The notes beneath the pieces were generated by a model. The model ran no database searches. It saw nothing but the letters and a program-made list of their open reading frames with translations, and was not told where the DNA came from. From positions 496,001 through 560,000 of the forward strand of contig JAGPNK010000006.1 in assembly GCA_020746835.1 (NCBI GenBank): a stretch of DNA of 64,000 bases, written 5' to 3'. Of the stretch, positions 23,167 through 34,362 are shown one piece after another. The position numbers were made by a program, and so were the translations under genes. Positions within the stretch are counted from its first letter, which is position 1. The number at the start of each line of letters is the position of its first letter. The stretch is from Stachybotrys elegans (taxonomy: Eukaryota > Ascomycota > Sordariomycetes > Hypocreales > Stachybotryaceae).

Positions 23167-24610
23167 TCAGGCCTTGGCAAAGTCCTGCAGGTCGCCAATG
23201 ACCTGGTACGTGGGGTTCGCAGAGTGGTCGTCATTGCCAGCCCTGTCCCAGGCCCATCGCGCTGCGTACTCGGGGTCCAGTTGGTGGGATACCATATCTG
23301 CGATATACTCGCCAATCACCGGCAGGAACTTCCAGCCGTGGAAGGATCCACCTGTAGCGATGTAGAGTCTGGGGGAATGAGGATGCGGCGTGATAAGGAA
23401 GTCGTGCGTCGGTGTGGAGGCGTCCCTAGCATATGCACGTCAGTACATGGTCTTTTGAGATCCAACGAATGGACAAGGGCTTATTCACCAGCACATGCGA
23501 TAGTTCTCGATCGCCACACCCTCCACTTCCTTGCCGTAGAGTCCCTTCATTGTCTTCTGGGCCTTCTCCTTGAAGAACTTGATGTAGTCTGGGCCAGTCC
23601 AGACCTGGTGCTCATCATCGTCAGGGACCAGGGACATCTTATCGCCGGTGGCGGGGAAGACAGCGTAGTTGGTGAAGCAAAGGTCACAGTTGAACTTGAA
23701 GGTGCCATCCTCAAGCATCGACATGCTCTCACCTGTGCGTCATCAGTGCCATGCACCCGGGAATAGACCCAAGTCAGGTCGGGGGGGGGGGGGGGGGTTA
23801 CGTACCCTTGACTTCTGGCAAGCAATTCTTGAGCACGGGCACCCTCTGGAACTTGGCCCTCTGCTCCCCGTGGAGTGTGGTGTGGAAGCTGACGGCGCCC
23901 GTGGCAATGATCCGGTCGCCAGCGTGAAGGAGCTTGTTCTCAGGGGCACTCGCAGCCAATAGGGCTGGAGTGCGAGCCCCTGTGCATAGAAGAACCTTAT
24001 TCGCCCGAAGGATCTGATCTGTTTCAAGCACCACCCCCTGGCACTCGCCGTCGGGCCCGAGAAAGAGCTTGGTGGCGGTGCCCTGAACAAACCGGACCCC
24101 TCGTTCAGCCCCAAGCTTGAGAACGGCGCCAAGAGCCTTCTCTGCCTCCCCGTAACCCACATTTGGGTTGTACAGGACATGGGAGAGATCGCCAAAGTTG
24201 GTATCGGCAAAGACGCCGTTCCAGCCCTGACGAACCTCGTCGACCGGCATCATCCTGGCATCGCTATGGATCCCCAGGTTCTTATAAGAGGCGATGCTCT
24301 CAGGGCCGAAGTTGGAAGGGTCTGCTCTGAGCATGCCAACCTCGTGGTAATATTCCTTGTAGTTGTCGTGGTGGCGCCACAGAGGCATGGCCTTCTGGAG
24401 CATGCGCATGTAGAGGGGGTCCGGATAGTCATCGCGGACAATCTTGTTGATGTCATGAGAAGCAGCCCTGGGGTTGGGAGACGAATCGAGATCAAGCAGG
24501 GCTATGTTTTTGTAGCCCCGCTTGACCAGTTCGAAAGCCGTGGCGGCGCCGAAGTTGCCGGCTCCGACAACAAGGACATCAATAGGCAGCCGGGGTGGCT
24601 CTTCTTCCAT
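23167..24610 (-). CDS. FAD-dependent amine oxidase (sarcosine / fructosyl-amine oxidase family)
   Basis: Three exons: 24610-23806, 23732-23489 and 23425-23167; 435 aa. Introns of 73 and 63 nt have donors GTACGT and GTGAAT and acceptors CACAG and GCTAG; phases 1 and 2 agree. The N-terminus holds the dinucleotide-binding fold VVGAGNFGAATAFEL (residues 14-28). Later features are RMCWD, whose Cys349 is the probable covalent FAD attachment site, and GGSFHGWKFLP close to the C-terminus, both typical of amadoriases and sarcosine oxidases. Such enzymes oxidise the C-N bond of N-methyl amino acids or Amadori products, releasing hydrogen peroxide. No clear C-terminal peroxisomal SKL signal is present (it ends DFAKA). 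The substrate cannot be decided from sequence alone. The first intron contains a C17 tract. Confidence 0.88.
23781..23797. repeat. G17 homopolymer (C17 in the sense of the oxidase intron)
   Basis: A 17-nt homopolymer starting at the ninth nucleotide of intron 1 of the amine oxidase gene, read on the minus strand. Length may vary through slippage or sequencing error. Confidence 0.9.
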
Positions 24611-25961
24611 TGTGTAGCACTGGGTTGAGCCGGGGGGGCGCAATGGGAAAGGGAGAAATGAGCGGCGCAGGAGTAGAAGAGGGAGAACTGAAGGGGGGTT
24701 TATGAAGCAGAGAAGGTAGAGAGAGGATATAACAGTTCGACAAAGAGGTTTGGCTCTTACACAGCTATAGTAGCCAAGAATAGAGGTGATGAGGATGAGG
24801 ATGAGAATGAGAATGAGGATGGGTGAACTGGACCATGAAGTAAGGGGAGGATAGAGGGCTTTATATCTTCCCAACAGGTCGAATGAAGAATAGGTTACGG
24901 GGGGAAGGCAAGCCTTGCCAAGGGTCGGTCAGTCGCCCCCAGCTCAAGACGACGGATCAGAGGCAGAGAGCCACAGGACCACGGGGCAAGTACTGGGCAT
25001 CGCGGCAAGCGTGGCATCCAGAGGCCAATGAGCGGGAGCCATGGGACGAAGGATGCCGGTATGTCCTGCAAAGTCAGATGTCTCAATTCGCGCGTCCTAT
25101 ACATATCACGACATGTACTCTGGAGGACGGGGGGTGGGGGAGGGCCAAGTCCAAGTCGCGCGACTCGCGGGGCGGGAGAAGAGGCAACAGACAATGCATG
25201 ACGGCACCAAGAGCTAAGGTCAGGCCAGGTCAGGCAAGATCAGGCGAGGAGCACGTCTCGGGAAAGAAGGAAAAGCAAAACTCGACCAGCTGGTGGCATG
25301 GTGGAGGACCGAAAAGGGCAAAGGAGAGGCCATCCGCCCAGGACATGCTTGACATGGTCAAGGTTGGATGAGGCGGCCGGGCAAGGAAGAAGCAACTGCC
25401 TCGTAACGCAATTGGGAGAGCTGGCGAGATGGCCTGGCACTTCCATCCTGATTGCAGCGCTAAGACTGACACCATAGGCCTAGGCCTTCCGACTTTCCGA
25501 TGTCTCTTTTCTCAAAGCTCTCGCAGCCGCTCGGCTCTTGTCACGGCCTCGGCTTGTGTCGACGTCCAAGAGCCGAGCCAGGTTGATGACTGGGGGGTTG
25601 TGATTGTGTGTGTGGCTTGAGACAGTGATAAGGTACCTACCTACCTAGGTACCTGGTCAAGTCGGATCGATGTTGGGGCTTGTTCCAGTCTCTAAAGAAT
25701 CGGGCAATAGAGAAGACTAGGGTGCGGTAGGCTCGAACGTCTCAAGATGATCCCCGGCTGATGAAGCGAGCAGGGAGATGTTATTGCGCACCGTATCCGT
25801 ACATACTCACCTACCCAGAGAATCCCACCGGCGACAGGGAGTACCAGAAGTACCGTCTGACGACTGTTAGCCGGAGCAAACGCCGTCGTTGCCTTGGCTT
25901 GGCATTTGGGCCTTCTTGTCTCTTTCCTCAAATCTTCGACCGGGACCCTTCGCCTGATCAA

Positions 25962-25972
25962 GTACTCCGTAC
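25962..25972. repeat. GTACTCCGTAC dispersed inverted-repeat element
   Basis: Reverse complement of GTACGGAGTAC, a word that occurs at four places in this window and always in intergenic DNA. Confidence 0.6.
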
Positions 25973-26927
25973 CTTGTGTGCCAGGGAGGGGAAGACGTAC
26001 CTATGTAGGATAGGAGAAGCCGGGTGGCACAGCCAAAGTAGACGGCATGCGGGTCAGGCTTGCTAGAGGGGAGGAGGGGGGGGGGAAACTGGTACGGTCC
26101 GCAAGCACCCCCAGCCATCCGCACCGGCGGCATCCCACGTGCACAACCCAATGACCATTTGGGGCCCTGGGGCAGCTGCCTGGGGGTAATGGGATTGTAT
26201 GGCTGTGGGGACCATCCTCGACCACGTCTCCTCCAGGACGTATGTACTCATCCGATTGTGATGGCGACCAGCCTCTGCCTTGGATCGGCAAGGCATTGTG
26301 CTATGTAAGATTCCCCTCAGCTTCCCCGCCGCCTCGTAATTGGTTGCCGTTGTCACACGGCGTATCAGGCAGTCCAGCCAACTTATCGGAAGCTACCGGA
26401 CTGGTACTGCGGTACCGCGGTGTGATCATACGTCGTATTTACAGCATCACATTAGAATGCCATCCTGTCTTTGTGGGTCAGCTCAGCGAACTGCCTGTCA
26501 CATTGCCTTGGTGCCGAGGGACATGAGGGAGGGAAACAGTGTTGCTTTCATGACCACGCTGGCATGCAGCCTGAAGAACCGGAGAGTCCATAAGTTGTTT
26601 CATGTAATTGGGGGGAGGGGGTGGGGAGAAGATGGAGAGAGTAGCGCTCTTCGAGGCAAGGGAAAGGGGAGAGGAGGAACGCTATTCCCAAGTAAGTAAG
26701 GGTAGGGCGAGACATTGGCTCAGGCAGGAAGCAAGGGCCTCACAGAAAGTAATACCTTGTTCCGGAATGGTGGTTCCTTAGTGCTAAGGCACCCCAGCTT
26801 AGTACTACTCCTGACAACCTCCAAGTACTACTAAAGGTAGGCATCTACATACCTCCTAGGAGGTAGTTCCGTCCTGCTAATAGATACATACATACCTATT
26901 TTAATACAAGCGCAATGCATCAGGGCA

Positions 26928-26938
26928 GTACGGAGTAC
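26928..26938. repeat. GTACGGAGTAC dispersed inverted-repeat element
   Basis: An exact copy of the element, followed by TAGGTACTTAG in a region of TACCT/AGGTA words. Confidence 0.6.
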
Positions 26939-28550
26939 TAGGTACTTAGCACCTCTACACGCACCCTCTTCTGGTACTTTGGGTCAGCGAGAATCCCGGC
27001 GCTCTTGGCTGCAAGGGAATCTCCAGGTGTATGTAAGTGTAAGTGACGTCGATCCTGCGGTGGCTTCGATTGCTGCTTCCAAAAGAACCTTGATCCTGGC
27101 ATGAAACCCAATAACCTGGTAGTTCTGGGATGCAAATCGTGGAGCACTTACTGTGAGGTAGGTAACTGCAATACTGCACCAAATGTACCAAGACACCATA
27201 TAGGTAGGTACATGAGTAGGCACCTACCCACGGAGTCGGCCGATGGGGCGTACGGGCATGTTTGAATGGACCCAGATAGTCCACGAAATCGGGGGCCCAG
27301 GCCGAACTCTGGCTTTGGGCATCTCGTCTACGTCCACCTCGTCATCGTCAATGCCCACCTCGTCAATCTCGTCCATGCCTCTTCTCCATATCCGGACCCT
27401 GTGATGCTGCGGATCCACTGAGCTGTTTATTGATGCCAATTGCACTTGAGTTGCTCCATAGCATGCCATGTACGTGCTATCTCTTGCCCCGTTCTTTCTG
27501 ACGTCTTGCCCAAGACTGTATACAACGCTCTCTATTACGGATAGCATCCTCCAAAATGGGTGTCATGTGCAAGAGATGCTGCCGTGGCCATGCCATGCAT
27601 ACCCAATTATGTCTTCATTGCATATACGAAGTAACCGACGCTATCAAGATGACATGGGTGCTTCCCAGGACTTACTGCGTAGTATAACAAATTGTCCCAG
27701 GAGGCCCTTGAATGGGCCTTCTCTTTGATGCAACATGACGAGTGCCCTCGAGCCACTTGGCCTTCACCGCCAGAAAACTCACTCACATCACACTCTTGTC
27801 TTGTAAAGGTTGAGAGAGCAAAAGTTTCCATGCACATGTAGGACAGCACGGCATGTCGCCTCCCGTACCTGTCAGTTGCATGGCACCAATAATTTGCCCA
27901 ACGAATGGGCTGGCGGAGACGGTGGGCAGATGCCATTCCCGATCTATGCACGCAACCGTCCGTTGCAACATCGGTGAAGCTGCTGGTCCAACTTGGCCAA
28001 TCTTGGCGAAGTCAACTCTGTCTGGTAATTTCACGCATCTGCGCCGGCCACTGTCACTATCCTATGGCCCGGCATGGCTTACAGACTACTTCTATTCCTT
28101 CTTCTGCCAGCGCCACAGGCCGATCGCGCAATCCAGGCCCGCCTTGATACCCGACCCTTATTTCCCGCACTTGGCTGCTCTGGACTCAATGCCCATGGGT
28201 CATGTCTATCGCATCCGCCTCTGTATGGGGCCCGATTCCTGTTGTAATTCAACAAGGTTGTCAGCTGCCAATATGCTCATCGGAAAGCCAAGAGCTCGGT
28301 CCACCAAAGCCAGCCTGATACATGCGACTTGCCTGCCTGGCGGCATGTTCACATGATCGTTGATAGCTATGGGCTGGAAGACCCCGACATCCCCCCTGCA
28401 CCGCCAACAAATCGTGGTCCACGATTTGCCGGCCAGGCCAGAGATGGTTTGCACATCAACCCTACATCTCAAGATTGTCAACAGCCCTCGTGATGCTCTG
28501 TTAGCCTTGAGTGTTGGCTATGACCCAGTGCAGGTCAACATGTTCCCCTA

Positions 28551-29765
28551 TCATGTCGGTGGATAATGCTTCACGGTTTGTATGTGTCTCATTAACCCAT
28601 CTCGCCGTGCGAATTTGCGCTTTTTCGGTGGATTTGGACATCCTGCTTTTTCGCACTTCCAGGGCTTGCGGTGCTTGTTGCAATGCTGACTGTATGTGCA
28701 TCAGTATTCATAATCTTGTCATATATTGGTACATGGTATTGCAGCGCAGTTGCAAGCCTGAGGGCGGCAGAAGCATAGCGACGAGGTGATCAAGAAACGA
28801 GGATTGTTGGGGGGGGGGGGGGGGGGGGGACGGAGCTCACATAAAGGCAGAATTGCGGTCGAACATAACGATTTTACCGTCCTTATCCACGCCACCCTTG
28901 TCGCAGCGGAAGGCTTTAGGGCAACGATAGGAACCCTTGCCTCGCTTCTCCAACATGGCCATATCGATATTCAAGAACTTTGTGTCGTCGTCATCCGAAT
29001 CATCCATTGCCAGTGCCGCAGCCAGTGCCGCAGACTTTTCGTCCGTAGGCGGCGAGCCGGCTTCCGGCTTGGTAGGGTCAGGCAGCACCTGGCGGCCCTT
29101 GAAAGGTGTAAAATCCTCGCCTGCAGAGGGCACCTTCGAGGCAGCTGGAGAGGTGGCCATGGTTGTGCTGGAAGGTGGGCTCAGTGGCTCTATTTCTGCT
29201 GACAAGGTCGTCAAAGTACCACCGATATTCACGGCAGCATTGGGTTCCGAACGCCACACGTTCTGGACGTCGCGAGAGAACTGTGCGGTCAACTCTCGTA
29301 TCTTGCTGTGAATCGCAAAAGTTAGCTCAGAGTACGAAGCAAGACCACGAATGGGTGGTCCGGGTCATCGTACCGTAGTCTTGTGAAGTCCATGTCAAAG
29401 CCAACCACAGCCTGTGTCTCTGCCATGCCAGAAATGATTTTCGAGGCAAGCACCACCTCCGACACGGCGGGCTCCAGGTGGGGCCCTTTCGTCAAGTGCT
29501 CGGTGAGGCGTGCCCACAGCTCGGCGGTCCGCATCAAATACTCGCCTACATCGTTGAGCAAGTGAGAAGCTGGGACGTCGTCGGTGGGTGGTGGTACGGG
29601 ACCGTGTATCAGAGTCGCTGGAGGCGACGGTGCGGGGGTTAGGACAGACGGGGTCATATCCCGGGCAGCCAGCTCCAGATTCTCTTTGATCACCCTCGCC
29701 AGGGCGCCAGATTTTTGAGGGCCATGGACGAGAGACTCGAAAAGGGATGAGTCTAGTGGTAGCAT
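28551..29765 (-). CDS. Two-finger C2H2 zinc-finger protein
   Basis: Three exons: 29765-29374, 29305-28841 and 28689-28551; 331 aa. The 68-nt first intron has donor GTACGA, branch GCTAAC and acceptor CACAG. The 151-nt second intron has donor GTGAGC and acceptor TACAG and contains a C21 tract. The first 240 residues are Pro/Ser-rich with a predicted helical middle and show no known domain. A short acidic patch (DDSDDDD) precedes two C-terminal zinc fingers. Finger 1 uses C259, C265, H288 and H292; finger 2 uses C298, C303, H321 and H327. They are joined by an RKPWKC linker, with a basic PKKRK stretch that could serve as nuclear signal. Intron 2 cuts finger 1. The protein is likely nuclear and DNA-binding; its targets are unknown, and I do not recognise the family. 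Confidence 0.82.
28809..28829. repeat. G21 homopolymer inside an intron of the C2H2 gene
   Basis: Read in the sense of the gene this is C21, starting at the twelfth nucleotide of intron 2. Confidence 0.9.
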
Positions 29766-32508
29766 GGTGTGTGGGAATAGTTGGGTAGAGGTGATGTATT
29801 TGACCTAATACCAAGCCAACCAAGTCAGGATAGAAGTGCCTAAATATAGCACTGGTGCTTCACTTCCAGCTGAGATGAAGACTTCCTTCGATAACAGACT
29901 GGCCAGTAAAGGGGACAGCATGGAGCTTGTCCTCGACCTCTTCGAAACGTGGGGTCGTAGCTACCCCAGAATTCCGAACTCAAGGGTTCAGCGCCTCCTC
30001 AGGTCGCGATGGCGGACGAGGCGGCTGGCTTGTATCACGCTGTGGAGTGTGCCGGTGGACAGTGGCGGCGGCAGCTTCTCATGGGCCGCAATGTAGCACC
30101 AGTCTCTGCCCCAAGTCAAACGTGGGCACAGGCACCAGCGTGTGGGACTTGGCAAAGGAATGATACCACGATATCAGACTCGGGACGGCGCGCGAGGCGG
30201 CGCGCGGGACGGCGGAATACTGGAGCCGTCGTTGATGGGACGGGGCACAATCGAGCGCGGACTTGATAAAAAAGACTGGTGTCGAGAGAGGTAGGCGTGG
30301 GCTTGGGAGACCGAGAGCAACAAGCACAGGCGCCCCGCTTACTAAGAGCAGGGATGGATGAATCGATGGATAACTTCAATTGTCTGCCGTGCGATCGGGA
30401 CAGCGCGGAGGATTTCTGTGGCCCCAGACAAGGATCGGGGGTCAGGCCAAGCAGGAGAGTATGGAGGAGGCTCGAGCAGATGAAAGATGGGGGAGAGAAG
30501 AGGATAGAGCGAGTGGGCGAATAGGTTGGCCAAAAAGGAGAAAAAGGAATATAAATATAAATAAAATAAAAATAAAAATAAATAGATAAATAAATAAAAC
30601 GGTAGAGAAAAATGAAGGAGGTGGCCACCGGAGAGCTAGGCGGCCTAGGGATCAGCCCTCCCAAACCTTGAAGAAGGGAAAAGCGCGGTTGGTAATGGTG
30701 AGTAGCCGAGTTGAGGATCAGCAACGGGCAGCTTGTAGCTGTAGGAAAGGTCGTTGGCAAGAGGAGTCTCAAGGATCGCAGATGCGTCTCTCGTAGCGCG
30801 GTGAGTGAGGAGGCAGTGATTGTGGTAATAATGATGGTGAAGATTGGTGGTGTAGTCGCAGTTCAGCCGGTCGAGAAAGGGGACACTCGGGCTCTGCGCG
30901 CGTGTGCGTGATCTAAGACAGGTCTCTGCGACGAAGGCCCACGTTGGGCGAGGCTCCTTATGAGGCTCTTGGAGGGCAATCAAGCAGAAAACAAAGAGGC
31001 AGATGGACTGGCCAGTTCAGAATCGACGATGCCTGCGGGGGGTGAAGCTGACGGGAAGAAGGCGAGGGCTCCCCGGAGAGAAGCGAGACAAGAGGCAACT
31101 GCCAGTTCAGTTCAGTCATGCTGCAAACAGGGAGGCGCGGAGCATCTATCCTGGTGCCAAGGCAGGGAACGAGCGTGGGGGGGGGAAGAGGCAACGGCTG
31201 TCCCAGTAAGGAAATCGTGGCCAGGTGAATATCACTGGACCTTGCAACGGCCTGGCCTCTGGGCTGCCTGGTCTTTCTAGGCAAAACGCACCCTCGTCTG
31301 GGGTTGGATGTTAGCTCTTCCAGATTCTCAAGAGCATAATACTAACTATCGCAGGAGCTGGAACATCACTTGAGCGCTGACTCGAGGGCTGCCGCCTGCT
31401 AGCAGCCAGCAGATACAAAGGTTGGCCAGGCGAGTTCCGACCCCTCCAGCACCTATTGCTTACCTCCCTTTTGTCTTCAATAGTGTGTGGCCAGATGGAG
31501 GGCGTGACCTGAGCTATGAGGTAAGTTATGCATCTCTCCTGGCACTGTGGCCGCGTTGCAGCCAGACACGGCTTGCTGCTGGGTCCATGCAGCCATTTAT
31601 CGATTTGGAAGTGCTACGCGGAATGGAGGGGACAGTAAGACTGCAACCCCCCCTTCTAGGTTTCTACTTGTCCCAGGCCCCAGCTCCATGAGGCCAAGTC
31701 GAGCGTCACACCGCATCATAGGGTGGGAGATGGGAAAGTAAAGCGAAGCACAGAGGCTGGAGGGAGAGAGACGCACCCCTCGATCGGCAGTGGTTACGAA
31801 GGCGCAATTCGCTTCGGCGTACCGAGTACGATACACCAGCCGTGTTGATGACGGCTGGAGACGCTAGCATCTCGGGCCCCTGTTGGGCGAGGCGGGCGAA
31901 GGGCCCACCTTGACCGCTATGTTCAGTCCATCACCCACACCGCGTTTGCGTGTCTTCCCCACCCCGGCTATTTCTTTTCCCCTCCCTTGATATGAGGACC
32001 TGACAGCATGGTACACGGGCGCTACCGGCACTAGCCAGGAGATGAGGCGGATCTAGCGCTTCCACAGATAACCATGGGCTGGCTGTCAGCATGCCGCCAC
32101 CTCTCCAGGTGGGCTGTGGCAGTTGTGGTCTGGAGCCGTTGAGAAATGAGGGAGACGGGGGCACATACGAGCTGATCACCTTATTCCCTCGATCCACCTC
32201 CAGCCAGCCATCGCAGACCCCGGAAGACGTGCGCAACATCATCTGCCAATCATTTTTAGGTTTTGAAAGCGAGGGGCGAGAGCAAGACAATGCCCCACAT
32301 TCAGGAGGTTAGCAGCCCAAGGTGTGCCTGCCGCCGGCATTAGTCCCAGCAGATAAGGAAAATGAAGCGAAAGTCAAACCAGCATCTGGAGGATGAAGGA
32401 GGAAGAAAAAAGCAAGTCTACAAGTCCATGACCGCTAGATGTTGTGTTATGGAGGGTAAGCACAGGCATAGGGCCCAGGGAGAAGATTGCTTCATTTATC
32501 ACATACGA

Positions 32509-32521
32509 GGTACGGAGTACC
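32509..32521. repeat. GGTACGGAGTACC dispersed inverted-repeat element
   Basis: Here the element extends to GGTAC-GGA-GTACC, a 5-bp inverted repeat around GGA. An AG microsatellite follows 36 nt later. Confidence 0.6.
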
Positions 32522-32557
32522 TACCAACAACTCCTGATCGGAACGAGGCATGCACAT

Positions 32558-32580
32558 AGAGAGAGAGAGAGAGAGAGAGA
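32558..32580. repeat. AG dinucleotide microsatellite
   Basis: An uninterrupted run of about 11 AG units in intergenic DNA. Confidence 0.9.
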
Positions 32581-34362
32581 GGAGAGGTAGCTTTGATCAG
32601 CTTGGGCTCGACCTCAGCCCCGTTGGTTTTGTTTGCAATCCGACGAGACACTGTTCCAGCTCCTATCCGAAGGAATGCTTATGGTGCAGCTCGGTGTCTT
32701 TTGTTGCCGGTCCCCGTAATAAGTCTTGCCACTATTGCTTGCTTGCTTTTTCGACATGAGGCAAAACTCTAGGAAATGAATGGCAAGCCACCAACCCATG
32801 TTGGAGCCGGCATTCGTATGAGGGATAACTTTTCACACTGCAAGGGATAACGGCATCGGCGAGCAACTACCATCCGTCCATTTTATGTGGCTTCGTTCAA
32901 CTACAAGTACGAGGAAAGGCGGCAGTATCCACCGCACCTAAGCGCACCCTTCCTCCATCTCGGCACCTCTCTGGGCGGCACTTAACAAGCACTCATCAAT
33001 TCCTGGCATCACTGGCAGATCTTGTAGGGTTAGAAACTTCCATCTTCTCACCTCCCCCGTACCTAAATTAACCACGCTGTCCCACCTTATTCGGTTTCAA
33101 CGACGCCTGCCCCAGCCACGCCTCGTACCTTCCATCCATTCCCTCGTTACCTTCCCGCCTTCCCGCCTTCCCACCTTTGCTCATTACATTCAGCCCTTTC
33201 ATCCTGCTCACCTGCCTCTCCATTGCCTTGACGCTTATTCTGGCCTCGGGCTACGAAGAAGGCTCTTCTCAGCACAGCCAGGTGCCTTGTTTCCCTCCAT
33301 TCTACCTACCTGTATCTATTGCCAGCGTACGGCGTACTACCATCGAGCCACAGCCATCTCCCTGAGGATAAGGCTGCACCCTGTCTCGCGGCGGGCCTCG
33401 ATACCTTAGTACCTTGTTTACCGAATGCCCAAGCTGCCCTTCTCGCTCCCGCTCACTATCCCACTTTGTCCCCCCTTCTCTTCGCTCCGACTTGCGCGGC
33501 CTCGAAAAGACTGCCATTTGGTCCCCGCAGCAGCACCACCGTTACGCGCCGCTTCCGGGCTACGTTGTTTGTAGGCGGTGTCCGATCGCCCTTGGCTTTT
33601 CCTGTGTCTTTCTGGGGGTACCCTCAGGACAGACTGTTGTCTCTTCTCTCACCGGAATCCGATTCGGCTATCTTCGTTTATCCCAGCTTCACCCCTCCCC
33701 CCTCGATCCTCTCTGTTTCGGGCGCCTGTTGGTTACCGAGCTGCACACTACTTTGGGAGAAAGCCTGTGCTGCTGCTGGTTGGTTGGTCGTCCGACTTCT
33801 CGATCTGTAACTGGGTCATTTACTGACAGCGAGGGTGATAGACTGCATCGGGCTTTGGAGAGCTCGCCTTGGCGACTTTGGCCACTTGTCAACCGTTGGC
33901 AATCAGAGCAACGCACAAAACTGCTGTTCTGACCCTATTCTTCTCTTAACTTGTTAGGAGGGCATTCCCCATCATCATCACGCTTGAATACTCGTTGCTG
34001 CACAAAGCACGGACCAGGGCCTTTGGAAAGAAAACAACACTCTGCTGCGCATCGTTTTGGGTGGCGTATCAAGTCTGGGTTGCTTGGTCCAGACCTCGAT
34101 TTAACTTATCCGCTGGGACCGTCCCAATATTCAACCCCTGCTCATACCAACTTACACACACCTCACTGGACCAGCTTACTGTTGTGCTCCTCGTGTAGTC
34201 CGCATAGACTGCCTTCTTCGTATACAGCTCATCTCCCGGTGGGTAGACAGTGTATGTAAGTCCACAGTTCAGCTTACAGCATTACGCAGCCCGACGAGCG
34301 ATGCTCTCTGCTCTTTTTTCAACCCCAATATTCTTTCGCGTCGCTTGTCTTTGCTGATAAAC

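Larger units (their letters stand above)
24611..28550. other. Intergenic region, no gene seen
   Basis: This lies upstream of the amine oxidase and downstream of the C2H2 gene. A GATGAG-type repeat (24,787-24,822) probably belongs to the oxidase leader. Two copies of the GTACGGAGTAC element lie at 25,962 and 26,928, within a stretch rich in TACCTACC/GGTAGGTA words (25,630-27,240). A short acidic-coding-like frame on the minus strand (27,300-27,380, Asp/Glu-rich) has no family resemblance and is not called. Confidence 0.5.
29766..34362. other. Intergenic region with two outward leaders
   Basis: The left part (about 29,770-31,000) is pyrimidine-rich on the minus strand, with a TAAA/TTTA microsatellite (30,550-30,600), and looks like the leader and promoter of the C2H2 gene. 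The right part (about 33,000-34,362) is C/T-rich on the plus strand and looks like the long leader of the Fungal_trans_2 gene, with several upstream ATGs. Between them I see an AG microsatellite (32,558-32,580) and one GTACGGAGTAC element. Frames of 170-220 codons in these leaders are low-complexity and not called. Confidence 0.5.

Noticed and set aside
28801..28829. Poly-G run considered as an assembly gap or artefact
   Set aside because: It lies inside a well-bounded intron that joins two halves of a zinc finger in frame, so the locus is sound even if the exact run length is uncertain.
30116..30772. 218-codon minus-strand frame
   Set aside because: Low-complexity Tyr/Phe/Pro sequence produced by the pyrimidine-rich leader of the C2H2 gene, including a TTTA microsatellite.
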